Of a stretch of 64,000 nt of DNA, positions 16,213-24,485 are shown piece after piece. The notes below the pieces were generated by a model, which saw only the letters and a program-made list of their open reading frames with translations, did not search any database and was not told the DNA's origin. Numbering within the stretch: position 1 is the stretch's first letter; each line of letters opens with the position of its first letter. The translations under genes and the position numbers were made by a program. This DNA is from Pyxidicoccus xibeiensis (lineage in GTDB: Bacteria > Myxococcota > Myxococcia > Myxococcales > Myxococcaceae). The DNA is taken from assembly GCF_024198175.1 (NCBI RefSeq), contig NZ_JAJVKV010000005.1, positions 682,001 through 746,000 of the forward strand. The letters are read 5' to 3'.

Positions 16213-17927
16213 GTGTACTCCGTCTGAGAGGGGAGGAGGCGGATGGCCAGCTCATGGAACGCGTTGAGCGTGACGTTGGTGGCGAGCAGCTCGTCGAGGA
16301 TGCAGCCGAAGAGGAAGGCGTCTCCCACGCCCAGGAAGCCGGACTCATCCAGCTCCAGCGTGGTGCGGTTGCCGCGCACGGCCACGCCCTCCAGGAAGCG
16401 GGTGCCCGCGCGCACCTGGGCCGTGCGCAGCGCGTTGATGCGCAGCCGGTTGGTGCGCGCCGCCAGGTTGTCCGTCAGCGCATGGAAGTTGTAGAGGTCC
16501 AGCAACCGCCGCAGCCCCGCGGCGTCCGACAGGGACTGCTGGTTGGCGGCCAGGTGCGACAGCAGGCGCCAGTGCAGCTCGGTGCCCAGCGGCGGCCGGG
16601 TGGGGCGACTCACCGGGGTGATGTTGCGGAAGCGGGCGTTGATGGGGGAGGAGGGCGTGGGCAGGCAGACGTCTCCCACCTGGAGCCGCGCGGGCAGGGA
16701 GCGGTTGGTGCACGTCAGCTCCACCGACAGCAGCTCCTCGCCGAGCGGCGCCGCCACGTCCCGGGCCGTGTCCAGCTGCAGCCACGTGTCGATGCCCTCG
16801 TGCACCGGCGACAGGGCGCGCCGCAGGCGGTAGAAGGTCCGCTGCCGGTCCTCCTCGGCCATGGCATGGGCGAAGTCGTAGAAGGGCTTGTAGTGGTGCC
16901 GCTCGTTGCGGCCCGTGCGGATGCCCGTCACCGAGTCCACCGAGTAGATCTCCGCGTGCTCGGCGGGCAGGTCCGCGGCCCGCAGCAGGTGCTCGCGGTC
17001 CAGCGTCCGGTGGCGGACGGGGTGCGCCGAGGCGGGGAAGAGGTTGATGGCCGGCGCGCAGTGGAGCCGGAACGTCTCCCGGCCGATGCGCGCCTCCGTC
17101 GCCGGAGGGCGCTCCAGCAGGAAGGACACCTCGAACCGGTCCTCCACGATGATGCCCCGGGCGGCCTCCAACTGCCGCACCTCGAAGAAGACGAACTTGT
17201 CCGGCAGCGTGAGGTACTCCTGGAGCTGCCGGTAGCCCTCGGGCGCATGGGGCCAGGGCAGCAGGCGGAAGTCCCGGTCGAAGCCGACGGGGTGGACGGC
17301 GCCCGGCCCCAGCCGCACCGTGCGCCCCGAGGCGCCGCGCAGCTCCACGCCCCGGCAGTAGCGCAGCAGCCAAAGGAGGATGTGCGAGCTGGTGACCAGC
17401 TCCGCGTGGATGAACAGCCTCAGGCTGCCGCCGGGCTTGAAGAGCTCCGCGCGGCCCTGCTCGGTGGTCTCGAAGACCAGGTGCAGGACGGGCGACGTGG
17501 CGGAGGAGCGGTCCAGCACCACGTCCTCCAGGGTGACGGGCAGCAGGTCCACGTCCGCCGTGGTGCGGAAGGCGCAGGAGGTGCCGTCCACGGGGCGCGC
17601 CGCCAGCTCCGTGCCCGCCGCGACCCGGGTGCGCCCGCGCAGGGCCCGCAGCTGCGGCGTCAGCTCGACGATGGTGCACGCCGGCAGCGGGCGCAGGTAG
17701 TGCGGCAGCAGCAGGTCCGCCAGCACATGCACCAGCTCGGGGATGTCGTTTTCAACCCGCTCGCGGATGCGCGCGGTGAGAAAGGCAAAGCCTTCCAGGA
17801 GGCGCTCCACATCCGGGTCCGCCCCACCTTCGATGAGGTGGCCGGCCACGCCTGGATTGGAGAGGCCAAAGGCACGCCCCAGCTCGCGCAGGTAGGCGAG
17901 CTCACTCATGTAGTACTTGCTGAACAT
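16176..17927 (-). CDS. tssF: Type VI secretion baseplate subunit TssF
   Basis: 583 aa, TssF (VasA, DUF879). The N-terminus YYMSELAYLRELGRAF and the ADPDVERLLEGFAFLTARIRE region (~30-60) are diagnostic, followed by the conserved LLPHYLRPLPACTI segment. Family length is about 580-620, so the protein is full length. It is the largest wedge protein of the baseplate. ATG at 17927, 22 bases after tssE. Confidence 0.93.
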   Translation of the reverse strand: MFSKYYMSELAYLRELGRAFGLSNPGVAGHLIEGGADPDVERLLEGFAFLTARIRERVENDIPELVHVLADLLLPHYLRPLPACTIVELTPQLRALRGRTRVAAGTELAARPVDGTSCAFRTTADVDLLPVTLEDVVLDRSSATSPVLHLVFETTEQGRAELFKPGGSLRLFIHAELVTSSHILLWLLRYCRGVELRGASGRTVRLGPGAVHPVGFDRDFRLLPWPHAPEGYRQLQEYLTLPDKFVFFEVRQLEAARGIIVEDRFEVSFLLERPPATEARIGRETFRLHCAPAINLFPASAHPVRHRTLDREHLLRAADLPAEHAEIYSVDSVTGIRTGRNERHHYKPFYDFAHAMAEEDRQRTFYRLRRALSPVHEGIDTWLQLDTARDVAAPLGEELLSVELTCTNRSLPARLQVGDVCLPTPSSPINARFRNITPVSRPTRPPLGTELHWRLLSHLAANQQSLSDAAGLRRLLDLYNFHALTDNLAARTNRLRINALRTAQVRAGTRFLEGVAVRGNRTTLELDESGFLGVGDAFLFGCILDELLATNVTLNAFHELAIRLLPSQTEYTWAPRNGAKMIC

Positions 17928-17949
17928 TCTTTATCCCAGGGGCAGAGCT

Positions 17950-18345
17950 TCAGCTCAGCTCTATCCGCCCATTGGTTCCCACACGCGTGCGCAGGCGCAC
18001 GAGCCCCTGCGAGTCTGGGTGAACGAGCTGCGCGGTGATTTCGAATTGCAATGCGAAGGGGTCGCCTTCGCCCTCCACGTGGAGGACGAAGACGTTGTTC
18101 AGCCGCGGCTCGAAGGTTTCGATGGCCTGCTGAATGGAGGCCTGCATCCAGTGGATGGCCGCTGGAAAGCTGTGGACGACGTCGTTGAAGTCCCGAATGC
18201 CGTAGTCAGGGTTGGCCGCGACCTGCCCCTTGCGCGTGTTGAGCAGCATTTTCAGGTGCTCGACGACGGTGTCCACCGGGCTGGTCTGGCGAAGGGCATG
18301 AGGATCCGCCAGGTCAAGGCGGGAGAGAAGTCCGCGGATGGCCAT
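17950..18345 (-). CDS. tssE: Type VI secretion baseplate subunit TssE (gp25-like)
   Basis: 131 aa member of the gp25/lysozyme-like TssE family: RGLLSRL at the N-terminus, VVEHLKMLLNTRKGQV, the NPDYGIRDFND motif and a central beta region. TssE contacts the sheath from the baseplate. Two starts are possible: ATG at 18381 has no ribosome site, while ATG at 18345 has CAGGAG nine bases upstream and produces the usual M-A-I-R-G-L-L start, so it is chosen. It is the first gene of the nine-gene leftward operon. The sheath genes (tssB, tssC), the tube (tssD/hcp), the ATPase (tssH) and the membrane complex (tssJ, L, M) are not in this window. Confidence 0.9.
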   Translation of the reverse strand: MAIRGLLSRLDLADPHALRQTSPVDTVVEHLKMLLNTRKGQVAANPDYGIRDFNDVVHSFPAAIHWMQASIQQAIETFEPRLNNVFVLHVEGEGDPFALQFEITAQLVHPDSQGLVRLRTRVGTNGRIELS

Positions 18346-18550
18346 GCGCCAGGGCTCCTGGGGTTCGCATTGGCCACCCATGGCGGGGTGAGCTGGCGAA
18401 CGATGGAATGCGCGACTTCTGTCTTAGCTGGACCTATCGACCCTTTCAATGCTCAGTCAGAAACAAATGTCTGCTTATTTTTCGCCCTGAAAAGTATGTC
18501 TTGCTTGGAATTATGAAGGAGGAGCGGGCGTCAGATATGTCATTGCCCGC

Positions 18551-18587
18551 CAGGGTAAATCCTGACACAGCCTGGGTGAAAACTGAC
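18551..18587. promoter_or_regulatory. Tandem 16-bp repeats upstream of the T6SS operon
   Basis: CAGGGTAAATCCTGAC (18551-18566) and CTGGGTGAAAACTGAC (18572-18587) share 11 of 16 bases and are 21 bp apart, two helical turns. They lie about 205-240 bp upstream of the tssE start in the only A+T-richer stretch nearby. They may be regulator sites for the T6SS operon; no convincing core promoter was identified. Confidence 0.35.
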
Positions 18588-18644
18588 GTCACGCCTCGAG
18601 CGATTGGCTCGCTTGTGGTTGAGCGCTCGCTCCGCGGTGTGGGC

Positions 18645-20483
18645 TCAGTGCGCCGGAGCCTCGGGGTCGTCCACGGGCACGCCGGCCAGCCGCAGCACGC
18701 GCAGCGCATTGGTGGTGTCCACCACGCCCTGCCGCAGCCGGTAGTCGAACACCATCTTCCCGTCCTCCAGGTGGTCCCGGAAGTGGACGTTGACCACGTG
18801 CGCCCCGGGCTCGTCCGAGAGCACGGCCAGGGACAGGTCGTGCGTCGTCACCGCGCCGATGGCGCCGGTGCCCAGCAGCAGCCGCAGCACCTCGCGCGAG
18901 GCAATCTGCCGCTCGCGGGTGTTGGTCCCCAGCAGGATTTCATCGAGCAGGAACAGCGCCTGTCCCTTCGCCGCCTGCGACGCATCCAGCACCGCCTTGA
19001 TGCGCTGCACCTCCGCGTAGAAGTAGGACACGCCGCGCTCCAGCGAGTCCTTCACCCGCATGCTGGTGAGCACCTGCAAGGGCGACAGGCGGAACGACTT
19101 CGCGCACACCGGCGCGCCCGCCAGTGCCAGCACCACGTTGGTGCCCAGCGCACGCATCAGCGTCGTCTTGCCGCTCATGTTGGAGCCGGTGATGAGCAGC
19201 GCATGCGCCGGGCCCGGCAGGGACACGTCGTTGGGCACCGGCGCGTCCAGCAGGGGATGGCCCAGCGCCACCGCCTCCACGCGAGGACCCTGCGTCTCCA
19301 GCACCGGCCAGGCGAAGTCCGGCCGGTCATGCGCCAGGCCCGCCACGCAGGACAGCGCCTCCAGCTCCGCGAGCCCCTCGAACCAGTTCCGCACGTCCTT
19401 CCCATGCTCCGCCCGCCAGCGCTCCAGGGCGAACAGCGCGTGGACGTCCCACAGCGTGAGCCAGTGGATGACGGGGTGGAACTGGTGCCGCTTGAACTCC
19501 ACGAAGGAGTACAGCCGGCTGAAGCGCTTGAAGTGCGCCGACACCGGCTTCTTCCCCGACTGCTGGAGCCCCACCTGGAGCTTGCGCAGCAGCGGATGCT
19601 CGAAGCGCTGGCCCTCCACCCGCTCGAACAGGGGCGCGTAGCGGACGAAGCCGCGCTCGCCCACCTCCACCGCCTCATCCATGGCCCGCAGCGCCCGGCG
19701 GGTGATGAGCGCCACCGCGAGCTGCGCGGCCAGGCCCGCCCACACCGCGCCGTCCGGCAGGATGCCCAGCTTCTCCAGGACGTACACCGTCAGCGTCACC
19801 AGCGGCAGCACCACGGCCACCGGCCGGGCCCAGCGGATGGAGTCCAGCGAGGGCCCCGCCTCCGCCCAGCGGATGAAGAGGCCCGGCTCCGCCTTCTCCT
19901 TCGCCACCACCCGCGAGTCCACGCAGAGGTCCTGCCGGAAGTCCACGCGCGGAGCCAGCTCGCGCGCCGCGCCCTGCCGCGCCTCCACCTCGGCCGCCGG
20001 AGCGGGCGCGGACAGCCAGGACGCCAGCCGCTCCTCGCCCGCGCGCGTGGCCGTCTCGTTCATCAGCTGGAAGAGGCTGCCCTGGCCGAAGACGTCCAGG
20101 TCCGGCGTGAAGAGGTGGCCGGGGGACAGGAAGCGCTCACCGCGCTCGGTGAACTCGTGCCACCCCCTGCCGAGTCGGGCCAGGCCACGCTCGTTGAGCA
20201 GCACGTACAGCTTCGCCCGGGCCTCGCGGCGGAAGACCTGGTGGTGGAGGACGGCGAGCACGCCATAGACGAAGACGGCGCCGGCCGCGGCCCACCACCA
20301 CACCTTCGGCAGCCGACCCGCGAAGATGAGGCCCGCCGTCACCGCGGCGACGAGGAAGGCCAGGGTGCGCAGGTTGGCATAGCGGGCACTCACCCGGTCC
20401 AGGGCGGCCAGGTCCGCCTGCGCGGAGGCGCGGCGCTCGGTGTACGTGCGGTGCGGGGAGGGGCTCTCGGCGGTGGCGGACAC
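18645..20483 (-). CDS. Membrane-anchored MutS-family ATPase
   Basis: 612 aa. The C-terminal third is a MutS domain V ATPase: Walker A TGSNMSGKT near residue 430, and LFLLDEILLGTNTRER (Walker B plus signature) near 510. Unlike mismatch-repair MutS, it lacks the mismatch-recognition domain and has two hydrophobic pairs, about residues 40-85 (LAFLVAAVTAGLIF, WWWAAAGAVFVYGVLAVL) and about 225-270. This matches the MutS-related membrane proteins of unknown role found in many bacteria, so I do not call it a repair gene. GTG start at 20483. It lies downstream of the dgc pair on the same strand, 60 bases away. Confidence 0.8.
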   Translation of the reverse strand: MSATAESPSPHRTYTERRASAQADLAALDRVSARYANLRTLAFLVAAVTAGLIFAGRLPKVWWWAAAGAVFVYGVLAVLHHQVFRREARAKLYVLLNERGLARLGRGWHEFTERGERFLSPGHLFTPDLDVFGQGSLFQLMNETATRAGEERLASWLSAPAPAAEVEARQGAARELAPRVDFRQDLCVDSRVVAKEKAEPGLFIRWAEAGPSLDSIRWARPVAVVLPLVTLTVYVLEKLGILPDGAVWAGLAAQLAVALITRRALRAMDEAVEVGERGFVRYAPLFERVEGQRFEHPLLRKLQVGLQQSGKKPVSAHFKRFSRLYSFVEFKRHQFHPVIHWLTLWDVHALFALERWRAEHGKDVRNWFEGLAELEALSCVAGLAHDRPDFAWPVLETQGPRVEAVALGHPLLDAPVPNDVSLPGPAHALLITGSNMSGKTTLMRALGTNVVLALAGAPVCAKSFRLSPLQVLTSMRVKDSLERGVSYFYAEVQRIKAVLDASQAAKGQALFLLDEILLGTNTRERQIASREVLRLLLGTGAIGAVTTHDLSLAVLSDEPGAHVVNVHFRDHLEDGKMVFDYRLRQGVVDTTNALRVLRLAGVPVDDPEAPAH

Positions 20484-20543
20484 GATGGCCGCGCATGCTG
20501 TGCGCCTACGGGCCCCAGGGCAAGCGACACCTGTACGCCCTGT

Positions 20544-21530
20544 TCAGCCCCAGAGCTCGCGGGGCGCCCAGAACATGTTGCTCCCCTCGAACCGGATGCC
20601 CGGCTCCCTGTCGCGAGCGAGCAACAGCGGCCCGTCCAGGTCCACCACGGCGGCGTCCCGGGCCACCAGCATCGCCGGTGCCATGGACAGCGACGTGGAC
20701 ACCATGCAGCCCACCATGAGCTGCAGGCCCTCCGCCCGAGCGGCCTCCGCCAGCGCCAGCGCCTCCGTCAGCCCCCCGGTCTTGTCCAGCTTGATGTTGA
20801 TGGCGTCGTACTTCCCCAGCAGCGTCCCCAGCCCGTGCCGGTCATGTGCGGACTCGTCGGCGCACACCGGGACGGCCCGGCGCATGCCCACCAGCGCCCC
20901 GTCATTCCCGGCCGGCAGCGGCTGCTCCACCATCACCACGCCCAGCTCCGCGCAGGTGTCGAGCAGGGCCGGCAGCTCCTCCGGCTTCCACCCCTCGTTG
21001 GCGTCCACGATGAGCCGGCTCGCCGGTGCCCCCGCGCGGATGGCGCGCAGCCGCTCGATGTCGCTCTCCCCGCGCCCCAGCTTCACCTTGAGCAGCGGCC
21101 GGTGCGCGGCCTTCTCGGCGGACTGGCGCATCGCCTCCGCCGTGTCGAGGCTCAGCGTGTACGCCGTGACGAGCGGCCGCGGCGCCTCGGGCCTGCCCAG
21201 CAGCTTCCACACGGGCTGGCCGCTCCGCTTGGCCTCCAAATCCCACAGGGCACAGTCCAGCGCGTTGCGCGCCGCTTTCGGCTCGAGCACGTCCGCTACG
21301 CCGTCACGGCCGAGGCCCGCCTCGATGCGGGGGCGCGCCGCCTCGAGCGCCGCCATGACGCCGTCCAGCGTCTCGCCATAGCGGGCATAGGGCACGCACT
21401 CGCCGCGCCCCACCGCGCCGTCCTCCTCCAGCGTCACCACGACGACCTCGGCCGACGTCTTCGAGCCCCGGGAGATGGTGAAGCTGCCGGCGATGGGCCA
21501 GCTCTCATGCCTGACGGTGAGCTTGCGCAT
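20544..21530 (-). CDS. dgcA: Enolase-superfamily epimerase, N-acetyl-D-glutamate racemase type
   Basis: 328 aa of the muconate-lactonising/dipeptide epimerase group. Catalytic KxK (LLKVKLG), metal ligands D in IVDAN, E in VEQPLP and D in CADES, and the second lysine in INIKLDKTGG are all present in order. Such proteins are often annotated L-Ala-D/L-Glu epimerase. The partner gene directly upstream (DUF1611, 6-base gap) points to DgcA, which racemises N-acetyl-D-glutamate to N-acetyl-L-glutamate in D-glutamate use. Cell-wall D-Glu from lysed prey would be a natural substrate in a predator (inference). Confidence 0.82.
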   Translation of the reverse strand: MRKLTVRHESWPIAGSFTISRGSKTSAEVVVVTLEEDGAVGRGECVPYARYGETLDGVMAALEAARPRIEAGLGRDGVADVLEPKAARNALDCALWDLEAKRSGQPVWKLLGRPEAPRPLVTAYTLSLDTAEAMRQSAEKAAHRPLLKVKLGRGESDIERLRAIRAGAPASRLIVDANEGWKPEELPALLDTCAELGVVMVEQPLPAGNDGALVGMRRAVPVCADESAHDRHGLGTLLGKYDAINIKLDKTGGLTEALALAEAARAEGLQLMVGCMVSTSLSMAPAMLVARDAAVVDLDGPLLLARDREPGIRFEGSNMFWAPRELWG

Positions 21531-21536
21531 GGGCGG

Positions 21537-22553
21537 TCAGCCCTTCGTGGGGAAGCGGCGCACCAGCTCGTCGACCAGGGGGCCGACGCCGGTGCGGATG
21601 GGGTCCACGCAGGGCAGCCCGTACTCGCGGCCCGTCCGCGCCAGCAGCTCCAGCGCCTCCGGCTCCGCCAGGTGCTCGGTGTTGATGGCCAGGCCCGTGC
21701 ACTCGATGCGCGGGTTGGTGAGCTGGCCCTCCAGCACCGTCCGGTCGATGACGGCCTGGATGGAGGGCAGGGCGTGCTGGACGCCGCGCATCCTCGTGCG
21801 CGTGGGCTCGTGGCAGACGACGAACGCGTCCGGCTGTGCGCCGTGCAGCAGGCCCAGGGTGACGCCCGCGAAGGACGGGTGGAAGAGCGAGCCCTGGCCC
21901 TCCACCAGGTCCCAGTGGTCCACGTCGTTGGCCGGGGTGAGCCACTCGGCCGCGCCAGCGACGAAGTCCGACACCACCGCGTCGATGGCCACGCCCCGCC
22001 CGGAGATGAAGATGCCCGTCTGGCCCGTGGCGCGGAAGTCCGCCTCGAGGCCCCGGGCGCGCATCTCCTTCTCCAGCGCGAGCACCGTGTACTTCTTCCC
22101 CACCGAGCAGTCCGTGCCCACCGTCAGCAGCCGCAGGCCCGGGCGCTTCGTGCCCTTGCCGGTGGCGAACTCCATGTCCGGGATTCGCACGTCGTGCAGC
22201 TTGCGGCCGTTGCGCGCCGCCGCCGCGGCGATGGCGGGGAAGGAGCTCAGCCGCTTGTGCAGGCCCGTGGCCACGTCCATGCCCGCGTCGAGCGCCTCCA
22301 CCAGCTTGCCCACCCAGTGCTCCGGCAGCACGCCGCCCGCGTTGGCCACGCCCACGATGACCGTCTTCACGCCCTTCGCCTTCGCCTGGGCAATGTCCAT
22401 GTCGGGGATGCCGCAGTCCGCCTTGCAGCCCTCCAGCCGCAGCTGCCCCACGCACCAGTCGGGCCGCCAGTCGACGATGCCGTGCGCCGTCTTCGCCGCG
22501 AGCTGATCCGGCACGTCACCCAGGAACAACAGGTAGGGCTTTTCAATCTCCAC
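21537..22553 (-). CDS. dgcN: DUF1611 protein, D-glutamate N-acetyltransferase type
   Basis: 338 aa. PYLLFLGDVPDQLAAKTAHGI at the start, a P-loop-like GTDCSVGKKYT, and GQGSLFHPSF are typical DUF1611 features. The family includes DgcN, reported to N-acetylate D-glutamate before DgcA racemises it; the two genes are adjacent here too. The start is set at GTG 22553 because GGAGG lies seven bases upstream and the protein then begins MEIEKPYLL as in homologues. In-frame ATG 22574 and TTG 22625 lack a ribosome site. Confidence 0.8.
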   Translation of the reverse strand: MEIEKPYLLFLGDVPDQLAAKTAHGIVDWRPDWCVGQLRLEGCKADCGIPDMDIAQAKAKGVKTVIVGVANAGGVLPEHWVGKLVEALDAGMDVATGLHKRLSSFPAIAAAAARNGRKLHDVRIPDMEFATGKGTKRPGLRLLTVGTDCSVGKKYTVLALEKEMRARGLEADFRATGQTGIFISGRGVAIDAVVSDFVAGAAEWLTPANDVDHWDLVEGQGSLFHPSFAGVTLGLLHGAQPDAFVVCHEPTRTRMRGVQHALPSIQAVIDRTVLEGQLTNPRIECTGLAINTEHLAEPEALELLARTGREYGLPCVDPIRTGVGPLVDELVRRFPTKG

Positions 22554-22718
22554 CGTGCGACCTCCGAGCCCCATGTCCGGGGGCTGTGGGCCGGGCGTTT
22601 CAGCATGCTCCAGGCAAGCCCGCAAGAGTCCTGAAAGCCCCGCGAAACCAGCCGGAGCCGGCTCCCAGGTTGGCGCACGCCTTCCTGCTCCCGGGCGCTG
22701 CTGTCGCGTGCAAGTCCT

Positions 22719-23066
22719 TCAGGACGCGAGGGCCGTGGGCTCGGCGCTCTGCCCCGAGTGGAGCCCCTCGCGGCCGGACACCTTGGCCGCCCACCACCGC
22801 AGGCCCACGAACAAGAAGCGCCAGTCCTTGAAGAACTCGGGCGGCTTGCGCTCGAAGGCGTGGCCCACGAACTGGAAGGCCCAGCCCACCACGAAGAGGC
22901 TGGCGGGGACCTTCCAGAGCCCGCGGACGAAGGGCGACGCCACCATCAGCGGCAGCGACGACGCAATCATCGGGATGCCCACGGTATGGCAGAAGCGGTT
23001 GACCGGGTGCGTGTGGCTCTTCGAGTACTCCGAAATCCACTCTTCTGAAGTGCGGTTGCCGAGCAT
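22719..23066 (-). CDS. DUF962/Mpo1-like membrane protein
   Basis: 115 aa. The pattern EYSKSHTHPVNRFCHTVGIPM, then GHAFERKPPEFFKD, is the DUF962 (YGL010w/Mpo1) family, with conserved histidines H19, H21, H28 and a later GH. Two hydrophobic segments (~30-46 and ~55-70) place it in the inner membrane. Yeast Mpo1 is an iron-dependent dioxygenase in alpha-oxidation of 2-hydroxy fatty acids; whether the bacterial short forms do the same is not known from sequence. It stands alone, 165 bases before dgcN. Confidence 0.8.
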   Translation of the reverse strand: MLGNRTSEEWISEYSKSHTHPVNRFCHTVGIPMIASSLPLMVASPFVRGLWKVPASLFVVGWAFQFVGHAFERKPPEFFKDWRFLFVGLRWWAAKVSGREGLHSGQSAEPTALAS

Positions 23067-23354
23067 GCGCTCACGCTATTCACCATGCGTCATGGCAGGC
23101 AGGCGTCCACCCGAGGCCCGACCGTCATCCTGGCGAGCAGGCGCCCCCCGTCTCCATGGGTTCCGCTCTGCGGAACGAAAGAGGTGCGGATGTTCGGGGC
23201 TGAGCGCTGGTGGCGCCGTTCCTCGCCCAGGCCTCGCGGGGTGGCTAGCATCCGGCCCTTCCAGGGCCCGGCGGGCTGACAGCTTTGGCTCCGCGCTGTC
23301 GCGGGCCGGCGTCCTCCTTCCGGCGCCGAACGCTGCTGCCAGGAGGAGCCGACG

Positions 23355-24410
23355 ATGAGTGGTGCCAACCAGCGGATGATGCGGGCCGCGCGCTTCGATA
23401 CCGCCGCCCGGACGCTGACGGTCCAAGACGTCCCCGTGCCCGCTCCGGGGCCCGGCCAGGTGCGGGTGCGGGTGAAGGCCTGTGGCATCTGCCTCTCGGA
23501 TGCGCACCTGCTCGACGGCTCGCTGAAGTCGCCGCTGCCCGTGGTGACGCCCGGGCACGAGTCCTCGGGCATCGTCGACGAGGTAGTCCCGGGCGTGCCG
23601 TTCTGGAAGCCGGGCCTGCGAGTCGCCATGGCCGGGGGCAGGCCGTGCGGGCGCTGCCCGAAGTGCACCAACGGCCGGCTCCAGGAGTGCCTCGCGTTCG
23701 AAATCATGGGCTTCCACTACGACGGCGCCTGGGCGGAGTTCGTCGTGGTGCCGTACTTCGCGCTGTCCCTCATCCCGGACCACCTCCCGTTCGAACAGGC
23801 CGCCATCCTCGCGGACGCGGTGGCCACGCCCTACGCGGGGCTCGTGGAGACCGCCCAGCTCCGGCCCGCGCAGTCCATTGGCTTGTGGGGGATTGGGGGC
23901 CTGGGCGTGCACGCGGTGCAGATTGCGCGGATGGTGGGCGCGGCGCCCATCCTCGCCTTCGACACGAACGAGGCGGCGCGGGCCCGGGCGCTGGAGTTCG
24001 GCGCGGATGCAGCCTTCGACCCGCGTGAGCCGGACCTGCGCAAGAGGGTGCTCCAGTACACCCAGGGGCTGGGGCTGGACGTGGCGGTGGACCTGGTGGG
24101 CGCCAACGCCGTGCTGGCCCAGGCGGCGTCATGTCTCGGCCGCCATGGCCGCGTGGTGATGGTGGGCCTGTCCCCGGAGCCCATCCAGATGGGGCCCGGC
24201 GTCCTCTTCGGCGTGCAGTCCCACGCGATGCTCGGGCACCTGGGCTACGAGAAGAAGCACCTGGACGACCTGGTGACGCTGGTCGGTACGAAGCGGCTGG
24301 ATGTGTCCCGCTCCGTGACGGCGACGATGCCGCTGGAAGAGGTGGCTCGCGGCGTCGAACGGCTGGTGAAGAAGGAGGGAAACCCCATCCGGCTCGTCAT
24401 CACGCCGTGA
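23355..24410 (+). CDS. Zinc-dependent medium-chain alcohol dehydrogenase
   Basis: 351 aa MDR enzyme oxidising an alcohol with NAD(P). Catalytic zinc: CGICLSDAH (C at ~42) and GHESSG. Structural zinc: CGRCPKCTNGRLQEC, with the classical four cysteines near 98-112. Nucleotide binding: GLWGIGGLGVHAVQ near 178. ATG at 23355 with AGGAGGAG eight bases upstream. Substrate cannot be told from sequence. The upstream 288 bases to the divergent DUF962 gene hold no other gene. Confidence 0.88.
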   Translation: MSGANQRMMRAARFDTAARTLTVQDVPVPAPGPGQVRVRVKACGICLSDAHLLDGSLKSPLPVVTPGHESSGIVDEVVPGVPFWKPGLRVAMAGGRPCGRCPKCTNGRLQECLAFEIMGFHYDGAWAEFVVVPYFALSLIPDHLPFEQAAILADAVATPYAGLVETAQLRPAQSIGLWGIGGLGVHAVQIARMVGAAPILAFDTNEAARARALEFGADAAFDPREPDLRKRVLQYTQGLGLDVAVDLVGANAVLAQAASCLGRHGRVVMVGLSPEPIQMGPGVLFGVQSHAMLGHLGYEKKHLDDLVTLVGTKRLDVSRSVTATMPLEEVARGVERLVKKEGNPIRLVITP

Positions 24411-24450
24411 GCGCCGGGACGGCCCTCGAATGTCAGACGTGCCGCGTATG

Positions 24451-24482
24451 GTTGTCCTCGTCGCCACACACGAGGGGGCAAC
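24451..24482 (+). promoter_or_regulatory. Hairpin sequestering the ribosome site of the vWA gene
   Basis: GTTGTCCTCGT (24451-24461) can pair with ACGAGGG and CAAC (24470-24482; two bulged G) around an 8-base loop. The purine-rich GAGGGGG in the 3' arm is the only Shine-Dalgarno-like sequence, seven bases before the ATG at 24486. Folding would hide it. Confidence 0.45.
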
Positions 24483-24485
24483 CAC

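Noticed and set aside
18460-18540. Possible sigma-54 promoter for tssE (GG-N10-GC on minus strand)
   Set aside because: Only the GG and GC pairs match; the -24 and -12 boxes are otherwise poor, so it was not reported as a promoter.
18408-22634. 1408-codon plus-strand frame
   Set aside because: Runs antisense through the mutS-like, dgcA and dgcN genes, which all have clear catalytic motifs on the other strand.
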